12,063 nt of DNA from Roseivirga sp. UBA7431 (lineage in GTDB: Bacteria; Bacteroidota; Bacteroidia; Cytophagales; Cyclobacteriaceae): NCBI GenBank assembly GCA_002477595.1, contig DLQN01000039.1, forward strand, positions 1-12,063, in the 5' to 3' direction. Positions within the stretch are counted from its first letter, which is position 1. Every line of letters begins with the position of its first letter. A model generated the notes under the pieces. That model had not been told where the DNA came from. It did no database searches and saw only the letters and a program-made list of their open reading frames with translations. Position numbers and translations under genes: made by a program. Shown one piece after another: positions 1 to 6,719 of the stretch.

Positions 1-587
1 GTGAATTTCCCACTGGGACGGTTCATTTAATCGGAAATGAGCGTACTCAAAAAACTACTTCTTACATTATTGCCATAATTGAGGAACATATTTTTGTAAG
101 CCCGAATAATGGCGTGCTCAGTTTGATCAGTGAAAAATCACCCACTGATTTATTTGAGATCGACCTAGACGAAGGCGAGGGTTTTGCAAAGTTACCAGCT
201 ATAGCCGCAAAACTGGCAAAAGGTGAGCAACCGGGTTCATTCGGAAAACCTACCGAAAACTTCACTGAATATATATCACGAAAAGCTCGTGCAACTAGAA
301 AAGAGATTGCTGGCCATGTCATTCATGTAGATCATTATGGCAATCTAATGACCAATATTGAAAAGACAGATTTCGATATTCTCAGCCAAAACAAATCCTA
401 TCACATAACCTTTGGACGTGATACCGTCAAGCAAGTCAATGCACACATTTCCGATGTTGAGCTTGGAGAGGTATTCTTCATCTTCAATACCAGCAACAAA
501 TTGATGCTAGGAATAAATCAAGGACATGGCGCTCAATTGTTAGGGCTCGAATATGACAGCCCGATCATCATAAAATTTGAAGAGTGA
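1..587 (+). CDS. SAM hydrolase (adenosine-forming), DUF62 family, 5'-truncated
   Basis: This is the C-terminal ~194 residues of a gene whose start lies left of the window; the reading frame is open from base 3, so the GTG at 114 is internal. The family hydrolyses S-adenosyl-L-methionine to adenosine and L-methionine using an activated hydroxide, and is cytosolic. Visible family marks are FPTGTVHLIG at the left edge, FVSPNNGVLSLI (the family's FVxPDNGxL motif with N for D) and, in the C-terminal barrel domain, HVDHYGNLMTNI. Near the end is an FNTSNKLMLGINQG segment matching the substrate-binding NSxGxLxIAxxxG pattern. Full family length is about 270 residues, so roughly 80 are missing. Its stop overlaps the next start (TGATG), implying translational coupling. 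Family assignment is firm; the exact enzymatic activity is inferred from family. Confidence 0.85.
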   Translation, partial: EFPTGTVHLIGNERTQKTTSYIIAIIEEHIFVSPNNGVLSLISEKSPTDLFEIDLDEGEGFAKLPAIAAKLAKGEQPGSFGKPTENFTEYISRKARATRKEIAGHVIHVDHYGNLMTNIEKTDFDILSQNKSYHITFGRDTVKQVNAHISDVELGEVFFIFNTSNKLMLGINQGHGAQLLGLEYDSPIIIKFEE

Positions 588-883
588 TGCTAATTCGAAT
601 AGTGAGAATGACCTTTCTACCAGAAGAACGTGATAACTTCCTTGAACTCTTTGATGAAAGCAAAGAAAAGATCAGACATTTCAAGGGATGCAGCCACCTA
701 GAGCTCTTGGAAGATTACAATGATCTTAATGTATTCTCCACGTACAGCTATTGGAAAGATGAGGCTGCACTCAACGCCTACAGACACTCTGAATTATTCG
801 CGGAAGTTTGGGCCAATACAAAAAGTAAGTTTGCAGCCAAGCCAGTGGCATTTTCATCAAAAAAATTCATTCAAGTCGATTAA
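587..883 (+). CDS. Antibiotic biosynthesis monooxygenase (ABM) fold protein
   Basis: A 98-residue protein with the small ferredoxin-like ABM fold: beta strand LIRIVRMTF (2-10), a helix carrying FLELFDESKEKIRHFKGCSHLELL, a central strand with FSTYSYWKDEAALNAYRHSELF and a C-terminal strand. Members include quinol monooxygenases, heme-degrading enzymes and many uncharacterised proteins that act as homodimers. The xYWKDExALxAYRxSxxF block is the most recognisable signature. I chose the ATG at 587, which overlaps the upstream stop by one base; a GTG at 584 is in frame and possible. Co-transcription with the SAM hydrolase is likely from the overlap. No specific substrate can be read from the sequence. 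Confidence 0.75.
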   Translation: MLIRIVRMTFLPEERDNFLELFDESKEKIRHFKGCSHLELLEDYNDLNVFSTYSYWKDEAALNAYRHSELFAEVWANTKSKFAAKPVAFSSKKFIQVD

Positions 884-900
884 GACTTTCGTAGGTCGGC

Positions 901-934
901 TTGTTGTATAATCAAAAATCTTTATCCATTTTTG
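901..934 (+). promoter_or_regulatory. Probable promoter of tRNA-Leu
   Basis: TTGTTG at 901-906 is followed after 20 bases by CATTTTTG (927-934), one mismatch from the Bacteroidota -7 element TAnnTTTG. Transcription would begin near 940, giving a short leader before the tRNA 5' end at 953. Seen by pattern only. Confidence 0.4.
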
Positions 935-952
935 CACTCCCAATTCAGAATT

Positions 953-1034
953 GCCCAGGTGGCGGAATTGGTAGACGCGTTGGTCTCAAACACCAATGTC
1001 TTCGGACGTGCCGGTTCGACTCCGGCTCTGGGTA
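953..1034 (+). tRNA. tRNA-Leu, anticodon CAA
   Basis: A class II tRNA of 82 nt. Acceptor strand GCCCAGG (953-959) pairs with TCTGGGT (1027-1033), with G-U pairs at both ends, and the discriminator is A1034. The D-arm region includes the AATTGGTAGAC segment. Anticodon stem TTGGT/ACCAA encloses loop CTCAAAC with anticodon CAA at 987-989, which reads UUG. A long variable arm spans roughly 997-1009 (GTC-TTCG-GAC hairpin). T arm is GCCGG-TTCGACT-CCGGC. The 3' CCA is not encoded (bases CAT follow), so it must be added by nucleotidyltransferase. All arms fold cleanly, so the gene appears intact. Confidence 0.97.
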
Positions 1035-1043
1035 CATCAAATG

Positions 1044-1076
1044 AAAAAAGGCTCCTCATAGAGGGGTCTTTTTTTT
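1044..1076 (+). terminator. Intrinsic terminator after tRNA-Leu
   Basis: The stem GGCTCCTC (1050-1057) pairs with GAGGGGTC (1061-1068), with G-U tolerance, across the loop ATA. It is preceded by an A run and followed by eight T (1069-1076). It ends the tRNA transcript; the flanking A and T runs extend the stem and could allow action in both directions. Confidence 0.85.
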
Positions 1077-1130
1077 GTTTGACCTAACAACGGAGGGGTA
1101 GGCCTGTCTGCCTTAGAGTTCAAATGAAAC

Positions 1131-1156
1131 AAAGCTCCACATCATGGGGCTTTTTT
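1131..1156 (+). terminator. Second intrinsic terminator, similar to the first
   Basis: AAAGCTCC (1131-1138) pairs with GGGGCTTT (1146-1153) across loop ACATCAT, followed by a T run (to 1156). Both this hairpin and the first are preceded by TCAAATGAAA (1037-1046 and 1120-1129), so the tRNA tail appears to be duplicated. Confidence 0.7.
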
Positions 1157-1312
1157 CTGCGCTAAGCAGCATTTATACACTTCAAAAATAATTATATATA
1201 CCCTAATCAAACGAATTTTATCGGACAACTTATTGAAACCTTTCTTTTTTAACAAAAAAAGTCCTCCTGACACCCTAAGGAACGATTTATCGGTCACCTT
1301 TTAATAGAAATA
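1157..1312. repeat. AT-rich gene-free stretch with an imperfect direct repeat
   Basis: No plausible coding region is visible between the second terminator and the PadR promoter. The stretch contains two related ~30-bp segments: ACGAATTTTATCGGACAACTT (at 1211) and ACGATTTATCGGTCACCTT (at 1282), both continuing into similar TTATTGAAA / TTAATAGAAA sequence, starting 71 bp apart. Between them is a T-run/A-run inverted repeat (CTTTTTT at 1244-1250, loop AAC, AAAAAAAG at 1254-1261). Role unknown; they could be regulator sites or relics. Confidence 0.45.
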
Positions 1313-1386
1313 TACTACAAGGTAATATTTTTTGTATAGTACCATGTAACACATAGTACCTTTTTACGTATTTTTGTATACAAGGT
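1313..1386 (+). promoter_or_regulatory. Repeat-rich promoter/operator region of padR-pspC
   Basis: TATTTTTG at 1369-1376 matches the Bacteroidota -7 element TAnnTTTG exactly; a good -33 element is not obvious. Around it are several short repeats: TTTTTGTATA at 1329-1338 and 1371-1380 (42 bp apart), ACAAGGT at 1317-1323 and 1380-1386 (63 bp apart), ATAGTACC at 1336-1343 and 1353-1360 (17 bp apart), and the perfect palindrome TTGTATACAA at 1374-1383 overlapping the -7 element. Spacings of 42 and 63 bp are whole helical turns. This layout fits autoregulation by the PadR protein encoded just downstream, which is inference. Confidence 0.5.
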
Positions 1387-1409
1387 CAACATCTTAAAAG
1401 AAAAACAAG

Positions 1410-1742
1410 ATGAATTTAGAGAACACTCAAGTACAAATGCGGAAAGGAATCCTCGAGTTCTGCATACTGAATATTATTTCCAGAGGAGAGGTGTACGCAT
1501 CGGATATGTTAGGAGAACTAACCTCCGCCAAAATCATGGTGGTGGAAGGTACACTCTACCCTTTGCTTACAAGGTTGCGAAAGGCAGGGTTGGTCGACTA
1601 TAAATGGGTAGAATCAAACTCAGGGCCACCGAGAAAGTACTACACTATCACGGAATCTGGACAAGCCTTTTTGACAAGCCTAAGCAGCACTTGGCAAGAA
1701 TTGGTCAATTCAACTTCTCAAATCATCTCAAATACTAAGTAA
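1410..1742 (+). CDS. PadR-family transcriptional regulator
   Basis: A 110-residue winged-helix repressor, matching the short (PF03551-type) PadR class. The family core is visible in order: MRKGILEFCILNIIS (10-24), YASDMLGEL (29-37), the recognition helix VVEGTLYPLLTRLRKAGLV (44-62) and the wing SGPPRKYYTITESG (71-84), then a C-terminal helix likely used in dimerisation. PadR proteins usually repress their own operon and an adjacent membrane or efflux gene. Here the next gene starts 6 bases after the stop, so the PspC protein is its likely co-transcribed target. The first ATG (1410) fits the promoter; ATG at residue 10 is a less likely alternative. Effector unknown. Confidence 0.9.
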   Translation: MNLENTQVQMRKGILEFCILNIISRGEVYASDMLGELTSAKIMVVEGTLYPLLTRLRKAGLVDYKWVESNSGPPRKYYTITESGQAFLTSLSSTWQELVNSTSQIISNTK

Positions 1743-1748
1743 GCGGTC

Positions 1749-4214
1749 ATGAAAAAAAACATAAGCATAAACATCAGCGGCATCATCTTTCACATCGAAG
1801 AAGACGGTTACGATAGGTTCAAAAAGTACTTGGACTCTATCAACAGGTATTTTGCTTCTTATGAAGACAGTGAAGAAATCATTGCGGACATAGAAAGCCG
1901 AATAGCCGAACTATTCTTAGAGAAACTAGATGATGGCAAGCAAGTCATATCCACAGAAGACGTAGATATATTAATTAGCACCATGGGTCAGATCTCCGAC
2001 TTTGAGGCAATGGAAGAAGAAGATGACTTCGCCAAAGAAGAGTCTGCATCACAGAAAAAGCAAAAGGCAGAACAAAAAGATCAAAGTAAGAAGAGATCTA
2101 CAAAGCATGAGTATGAGGGACCTAGAAAACTTGAGAGAGACACTAGAAACCAATTACTTGGAGGAGTTGCTGCTGGTGCTGCGCATTACCTTAAAATAGA
2201 TCAAATTTGGCTGCGCGTTCTAGCCATCATCACCATACCCATTTCTCCAGTAGTCTACATTATTATGTGGATTGCGCTACCAGGAAATGATAGCATGATA
2301 GAACATGAGTCAGTGAAAAAGTTATATCGAAACCCTGACGATAGTGTTTTGGGTGGAGTTGCCTCTGGATTAGCAAACTACTTCAAAACAGAGTCACTCG
2401 TTTTACGAATCGCATTTATCGTGTTTACATTAGCTGGCGGAGCAGGCGTACTGGCTTACATTGTCCTTTGGATTATTACTCCAAAGGCCAATTCCATTAC
2501 GGATAAAATGCAGATGAAAGGTCAAAAAGTGACCTTATCGAACATCGATTCTAGCATTAAAAAAACGAAAGAAGAAAGCTTAAACCCTAGGGGCGAAAAC
2601 ACTTTCACTACGATCCTTCTATTTCCATTTAGATTGATTGGAAAAATCTTTAGTGCTTTGGGCAAGGCATTCGCTCCATTGATGTTATTCATCGCTGCTG
2701 TGATCAGAATTTTCACAGGTGGAATTGTAGTGATTGTTGGTCTTTCAGTGATGTTCTCATTATTGGTCGCAGCTGGGGTTTTGATGGGACTCTACAACGG
2801 AGATTGGTTTTTCAACGGAGACGAATTTACTTACTTTCCGTACGAAGTATTTACAAACACCTTCCCTGAACTAGGAATATTATTTGTGCTTACGGCCATC
2901 TTTGTGCCGTTCCTATATGTGTTCATTGCTGGTATCACCATCATCGCCAAAAGAAGAGTGATGAGTAGCTCTGTTGGCTGGAGTATTCTTGGTGTATGGA
3001 TGATAGCTGTAGTTGGTTCATTTGCCTTAGTACCAAACGTAATTCGTGACTTTCGAGATGAGGGCTACTATGAAGAGACTGAGGCTATAACCATAGAAGC
3101 AGACACACTTTTACTAGACATCAATACAATCACAAAAAGAGGCTTTGAATCAAGGAGGTATAGAAATGATTATCAATATGAATCTATATCTGAATTTACA
3201 GACCTAGACCTTGTTGCTAGTCGTGATGGAGAATTTAGTATCAAGAAAAGGTTTCATGCAAGAGGTAGGAACCCAAGAGATGCTGAAGAAAATGCTCAAG
3301 ACGTCAGCTACAGTTATACTGTTGAAGGAGATAAAATCACCTTTGATTCAGAACTAACCTATAATCCTGATGCAGAATTTCGCTTTCAAGAGGCTGATAT
3401 AACATTCTATATACCAAAGAATGTACCTTTTAAGGTTGGAAGAAATTTAAATTTAGTTCTTCATCAATTCAGCTATAAATACTCTTGGCATGAGATTTAC
3501 CGAAACACATGGGCATTTAACGACAGCGGAAGACTTGAATGCTTGAATTGTGATGAGGATGACAATAGTCAAGGGGTTTCTAGTAATAGTGAGAATAACT
3601 ATAAAAAATCCCTTAGTATAGAATCCTTTTCAAGTATTGAGATCTCTGAAAACATGGAGGCAGTACTTACCATTGGAGAACAGCACGTAGTTACGCTAGA
3701 AGGACCAGAGTCAAAAGTAGAGCGAGTGGCCAGTAGGGTTAGTGACAGTAAGCTCAGTATAGACGAGGATGGTTCTGGTGGCGATTGGTCAAGGGTAAAG
3801 GTTTTTATCACGGCACCATCAATAGACTTTATTTCCTTGAAAAACGGAGCGAGCTTAACAATGAAAGCCAAAGGTCAGCCATCACTAGATGTTAAGACTT
3901 ATGACGATGCTAGGTTCTCTTTAGACGGAGACCTAGACAAACTCGATCTATTCATCGGTGGCGATTCAAGAGTGGACATGTCTGCCTCTATCGGCAAATT
4001 AAGAGCCATTCTTACTAGGAAGGGTAGACTTTATGCCTATGAAGCAGATATCAGAGAGGCAACGCTAGACGCTGAATCAGAAGCTAGAGCTAGGATAAAC
4101 GTAAGCGAATACCTAAGAATTTCTGCCTCTGGATTCTCTTCTATTCGCTATAAAGGAAGCCCTGAATTAAACATAGTTGAGGAAAGTAATTCAGCCACCA
4201 TTAGTAAATACTAG
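1749..4214 (+). CDS. Two-PspC-domain membrane protein with periplasmic GIN/DUF2807-like domain
   Basis: An 821-residue protein. Residues 1-90 form an N-terminal region starting KKNISINISGIIFHIEEDGY and containing EEIIADIESRIAELF, common ahead of PspC domains in Bacteroidota. A charged linker follows (~90-120). PspC domain 1 is at ~126-179 (NQLLGGVAAGAAHYLKID, then a membrane span) and domain 2 at ~190-245 (DSVLGGVASGLANYF, then a span). Further membrane segments lie around 285-345, 375-400 and 408-430. From ~440 the chain is polar and beta-rich: first an uncharacterised domain (~445-600), then a DUF2807/GIN-like repeat domain (~620-808) with FSSIEISENMEAVLTIG. PspC proteins sense envelope stress; related beta (toast-rack) domains occur with PspC and LiaF-type proteins. 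Probably co-transcribed with and controlled by the PadR repressor. Topology is inferred from hydrophobicity. Confidence 0.85.
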   Translation: MKKNISINISGIIFHIEEDGYDRFKKYLDSINRYFASYEDSEEIIADIESRIAELFLEKLDDGKQVISTEDVDILISTMGQISDFEAMEEEDDFAKEESASQKKQKAEQKDQSKKRSTKHEYEGPRKLERDTRNQLLGGVAAGAAHYLKIDQIWLRVLAIITIPISPVVYIIMWIALPGNDSMIEHESVKKLYRNPDDSVLGGVASGLANYFKTESLVLRIAFIVFTLAGGAGVLAYIVLWIITPKANSITDKMQMKGQKVTLSNIDSSIKKTKEESLNPRGENTFTTILLFPFRLIGKIFSALGKAFAPLMLFIAAVIRIFTGGIVVIVGLSVMFSLLVAAGVLMGLYNGDWFFNGDEFTYFPYEVFTNTFPELGILFVLTAIFVPFLYVFIAGITIIAKRRVMSSSVGWSILGVWMIAVVGSFALVPNVIRDFRDEGYYEETEAITIEADTLLLDINTITKRGFESRRYRNDYQYESISEFTDLDLVASRDGEFSIKKRFHARGRNPRDAEENAQDVSYSYTVEGDKITFDSELTYNPDAEFRFQEADITFYIPKNVPFKVGRNLNLVLHQFSYKYSWHEIYRNTWAFNDSGRLECLNCDEDDNSQGVSSNSENNYKKSLSIESFSSIEISENMEAVLTIGEQHVVTLEGPESKVERVASRVSDSKLSIDEDGSGGDWSRVKVFITAPSIDFISLKNGASLTMKAKGQPSLDVKTYDDARFSLDGDLDKLDLFIGGDSRVDMSASIGKLRAILTRKGRLYAYEADIREATLDAESEARARINVSEYLRISASGFSSIRYKGSPELNIVEESNSATISKY

Positions 4215-4230
4215 ACCAAAAGTAATAATT

Positions 4231-4260
4231 ATAGGAAGCGGACTTAGGTCCGTTTCCTAT
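4231..4260. terminator. Strong stem-loop after the pspC-type gene
   Basis: A 13-bp stem, ATAGGAAGCGGAC (4231-4243) with GTCCGTTTCCTAT (4248-4260, one G-U pair), closes a TTAG loop 16 bases after the stop codon. There is no long T run after it, so it may act as a weak terminator or as an mRNA 3'-end stabiliser. Confidence 0.6.
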
Positions 4261-4302
4261 TCTCAATCCCCTTTAAAACACTCATTTATATTACATTTAC
4301 TT

Positions 4303-4353
4303 AGGGATGCATCCTTTAGAGAAAAAAACCTCTCTACAGATGCAACCCTTTTT
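4303..4353 (+). promoter_or_regulatory. Leader stem-loop with T tract upstream of the sigma factor
   Basis: A composite hairpin: GGG (4304-4306) with CCC (4346-4348), TGCATC (4308-4313) with GATGCA (4339-4344), and TAGAGA (4317-4322) with TCTCTA (4331-4336), across an A-rich loop, followed by TTTTT (4349-4353). It is shaped like an intrinsic terminator and ends 37 bases before the sigma factor ATG. A -7-like TACATTTA (4292-4299, one mismatch to TAnnTTTG) sits just before it, so a transcript could begin at the hairpin. It may be an attenuator, a 5'-stabilising stem, or simply the terminator of the upstream operon. Confidence 0.5.
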
Positions 4354-4390
4354 ATCATTTATACATCTACCCTGTGTAGTCAACCAAATA

Positions 4391-4972
4391 ATGCTTCAAA
4401 TCAAACGGTCAAAAACTGAAGAGAAGCTTCTCGAAGAATGCCGAAAAGGCAATAGAAAAGTGCAGCGGGACTTGTACGAAAAGTACTCGTCCATGATGTT
4501 TGCTGTATGCCGTAGGTATATCAGAGATAGCTCAGAAGCAGAAGATGTTTTGGTTTGTGGGTTTACAAAAGTGTTTGCCAAAATCGACCAGTTTAAATCA
4601 GAAGGAAGTTTTGAAGGCTGGATTCGAAGAATAATGGTCAATGAGGCACTTTCGTACATCCGCAAGAATAAAAGCATGTATTTGGAAGTAGAGATTGAAA
4701 AAGCGGATAGAGAACCAGACTATAGTCAAGTTCAAGATCAGCTGGAGGTAGAAGATCTACAGAAATTAATAGATCGACTTCCCTCGGGTTACAAAACCGT
4801 TTTCAATCTGTACGCCATTGAAGGCTTTTCGCACAAGGAAATAGCAGCCCAGTTGGGAGTAAGTGAAAACACTTCGAAATCTCAATTGAGCAGAGCAAGA
4901 GGACACTTAAAAAACCTCTTGATCGAAGCTGAAGATTATTTGAATGATAAAAAAGTAAGATATGAAGGATAA
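4391..4972 (+). CDS. ECF-type sigma-70 family RNA polymerase sigma factor
   Basis: A 193-residue sigma factor. Region 2 spans ~27-95: RDLYEKYSSMMFAVCRRYIRDSSEAEDVL, then the -10-recognition part FTKVFAKIDQF and GSFEGWIRRIMVNEALSYIRK. Region 4 spans ~120-175: LIDRLPSGYKTVFNLYAIEGFSHKEIAAQLGVSENTSKSQLSRAR, a complete helix-turn-helix. Regions 1 and 3 are absent, as in ECF factors. In the usual EDVLQEGFIKVF motif this protein has VCGFTKVF, placing a cysteine at position 56. I chose ATG 4391 rather than the in-frame ATG 4307, because 4307 lies in the upstream hairpin and the extra 28 residues look unlike this family. The next gene overlaps its 3' end by 11 bases, as expected for a sigma/anti-sigma pair. 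Confidence 0.92.
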   Translation: MLQIKRSKTEEKLLEECRKGNRKVQRDLYEKYSSMMFAVCRRYIRDSSEAEDVLVCGFTKVFAKIDQFKSEGSFEGWIRRIMVNEALSYIRKNKSMYLEVEIEKADREPDYSQVQDQLEVEDLQKLIDRLPSGYKTVFNLYAIEGFSHKEIAAQLGVSENTSKSQLSRARGHLKNLLIEAEDYLNDKKVRYEG

Positions 4973-5792
4973 CAAAATAGATGACTTATTCCGCAAGGGA
5001 CTAGCATCACATAAAATAAGCGCGCCTTCAAACGCTTGGGATAAGATTGAATCTCAGCTCCCAAAGCAATCTAAAAAAGGTATTTATTTCTGGATAAGTA
5101 TTGCCGCTTCGCTAGCACTAGTTTTCACTTTCGGCTGGATTATGTTAAGCAACGCTAATAGTGACGAGTTACTTAATGAAAACCTAAGCAACATTACTGT
5201 CGAAACGGAAAAGAAAGACGTCAATCCTTTAAAAGAAACACCGAAGGCTTCTCTACCGGATATCATAACTCCTGAAGAAGGAGTTGCTAAAAACTTAGTC
5301 GCTAAGTCTACATCAGACAAGAACGAACAAGAGCAAATTGCTAATAGAAATATCACGCCTTCTATTACTGTGAACCCTCAAATCTTACAACTTAATGCAC
5401 AGATAGAGGAAAGTGTTCAAGAAGTGACAACACTGGAATTCAAGGAAATTGAGCTGATCAAAATGGATCAAAGGTTCGCTCCAAAGTTTGACCTCATTGA
5501 AAGCATAGCTCAAAATAACTTCATGATCGACTTCTCTGTCGATTTAGAAGCCTACTTAAATAGTCCTCAGAACACATCAGAATTACCTGGCAAAAGAAAA
5601 CGCTTCAGCCTCCTTAGTGGAATTGTGAGTGTTGCCAAAGGGGTAAATGGCGGAAAGCTTGCGCTCTCCGAAATAAGAAAGTCTAAAAACAACTTCTTCA
5701 CTAATGATCTCAAATATGGAAGCAGTGAAGGAGAAGACGAAGACTTAGAGGATAACCTTGACGAACAAGAGGATAATCTGAACAAAAAATAA
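4962..5792 (+). CDS. Putative anti-sigma factor, single-pass membrane protein
   Basis: A 276-residue protein. A short cytoplasmic N-terminus (1-40) begins KDNKIDDLFRKGLASHKISAPSNAWDKIE, a style seen in Bacteroidota proteins encoded next to ECF sigma factors. One membrane span lies at ~41-62 (IYFWISIAASLALVFTFGWIML). The rest is predicted periplasmic, low in complexity until ~160, and ends in a very acidic tail (~252-276, GEDEDLEDNLDEQED). No zinc-binding HxxxCxxC motif of ZAS anti-sigma factors is seen. The role as inhibitor of the adjacent sigma factor rests on the 11-base overlap and topology, not on clear homology. The barrel-like gene starts 23 bases after its stop, so it is likely in the same operon. 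Confidence 0.65.
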   Translation: MKDNKIDDLFRKGLASHKISAPSNAWDKIESQLPKQSKKGIYFWISIAASLALVFTFGWIMLSNANSDELLNENLSNITVETEKKDVNPLKETPKASLPDIITPEEGVAKNLVAKSTSDKNEQEQIANRNITPSITVNPQILQLNAQIEESVQEVTTLEFKEIELIKMDQRFAPKFDLIESIAQNNFMIDFSVDLEAYLNSPQNTSELPGKRKRFSLLSGIVSVAKGVNGGKLALSEIRKSKNNFFTNDLKYGSSEGEDEDLEDNLDEQEDNLNKK

Positions 5793-5815
5793 TCTATAAC
5801 TCAAAATCTATAAAA

Positions 5816-6697
5816 ATGAAAATCATCTCTAAACTAGCCATGGCGATAATGTTGGTCACATTATGTCTTGCACAAGTCAACGCACAAGACTTGGTTGAAA
5901 AAACAGATCCTGGATCAACTATCCCTGTTATCGAAGGCAAACAAAAAATAGAAATATTCAACCTCTACAAGGACGACTATAAGTCAACCTTTCAAAAGGA
6001 TATATCAGTAAGCAACAGCAGCAACAGAGATAAGCGTATCAACGGTTTCTGGGACAAAGAATGGGGAATCGACAAATATTATCCGAGAAGAGGTACTGAG
6101 AATTTTGTTAACGTGTACGTTGGTTTGAACAACTATTTAGAAGACGATGAACTGCCAAACAGTAACTCTTTGATTAGTCTTCGCCCCCTCGGCTCTTGGT
6201 ACCTTGGATTAAACTTTGACAACGTAACGCATGTTGTTGGCCCACTCTATTTAGATTGGGGAGCTGGACTGAGCATCCAAAGTTTCAGCTTCGAAAACAC
6301 ACGCGTTAGAATCCTCAAGGGTAATGACAACATTTCCTTTACTGAGGAAAATAACATAACTGGTGATGTAAGTAAGCTTAGTATGAGCCACGTCAACCTC
6401 CACTTTGTACCAACTATATCATTTGGTAGATATAGCGCCTTCAGAGTGGGCTTAGGTGGATACGCTGGGTATCGAATAGGTGCTCGCACAAAATACAAGT
6501 ATGACGATGCGAATGGAAACAGGCAGAAGGATAAAACAAATGATAACTGGTACATTAATCCATTTAGATATGGCATAAGAGCAACGGTAGGCTGGGACTC
6601 TTTTGATCTCTTCTTCAACTATGACCTAACCGAACTATTTGAAGACGACATTATTGCCCCTAGACTTAATCCAGTAACATTCGGGGTGATATTTTAA
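5816..6697 (+). CDS. Outer-membrane beta-barrel-like protein, paralogue 1
   Basis: A 293-residue secreted protein. A signal peptide covers ~1-23 (MKIISKLAMAIMLVTLCLAQVNA, cleavage before QDL). The mature chain has alternating hydrophobic strands with glycine and aromatic residues, including YVGLNNYLEDDELPNSNSL, GPLYLDWGAGLSIQSFSFEN, FGRYSAFRVGLGGYAGYRIG and PFRYGIRATVGWDSFDLFFNYDLTELF. It ends in NPVTFGVIF, with the terminal phenylalanine typical of outer-membrane barrels recognised by the BAM machinery. It has no recognised function. It shares layout and several motifs with the gene at 6812 and follows the sigma/anti-sigma pair, so it may be a target or sensor of that system (inference). Confidence 0.75.
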   Translation: MKIISKLAMAIMLVTLCLAQVNAQDLVEKTDPGSTIPVIEGKQKIEIFNLYKDDYKSTFQKDISVSNSSNRDKRINGFWDKEWGIDKYYPRRGTENFVNVYVGLNNYLEDDELPNSNSLISLRPLGSWYLGLNFDNVTHVVGPLYLDWGAGLSIQSFSFENTRVRILKGNDNISFTEENNITGDVSKLSMSHVNLHFVPTISFGRYSAFRVGLGGYAGYRIGARTKYKYDDANGNRQKDKTNDNWYINPFRYGIRATVGWDSFDLFFNYDLTELFEDDIIAPRLNPVTFGVIF

Positions 6698-6719
6698 ACA
6701 ACAATTCAAAAACTCAAAA

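Larger units (their letters stand above)
1037..1156 (+). repeat. Imperfect direct repeat of tRNA tail plus terminator
   Basis: Two copies of a roughly 37-bp segment, 1037-1076 and 1120-1156, start 83 bp apart. Each has TCAAATGAAA, then an A-rich lead, a stem containing GCTCC, a short loop, a complementary GGGG-C/T arm and a T run. Only 43 bp lie between them, too short for a second tRNA. The simplest reading is a former tandem tRNA whose body was deleted, or a local duplication of the tail alone. Confidence 0.6.

Noticed and set aside
114..116. GTG start for the first gene at 114
   Set aside because: The frame is open to the left edge and bases 3-113 encode conserved SAM hydrolase sequence, so the gene is truncated by the window.
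668..676. GATCAGAC within the ABM gene resembling the end of the 6720-6793 inverted repeat
   Set aside because: Only one short arm matches and no partner arm is near.
1077..1119. Possible remnant of a second tRNA body between the two terminators
   Set aside because: I could not fold or align these 43 bases to any tRNA arm, so I report only the duplicated tail.
4307..4390. In-frame upstream ATG that would extend the sigma factor by 28 residues
   Set aside because: It sits inside the GC-paired arm of the leader hairpin and encodes a segment unlike ECF sigma N-termini. ATG 4391 gives the normal family start.
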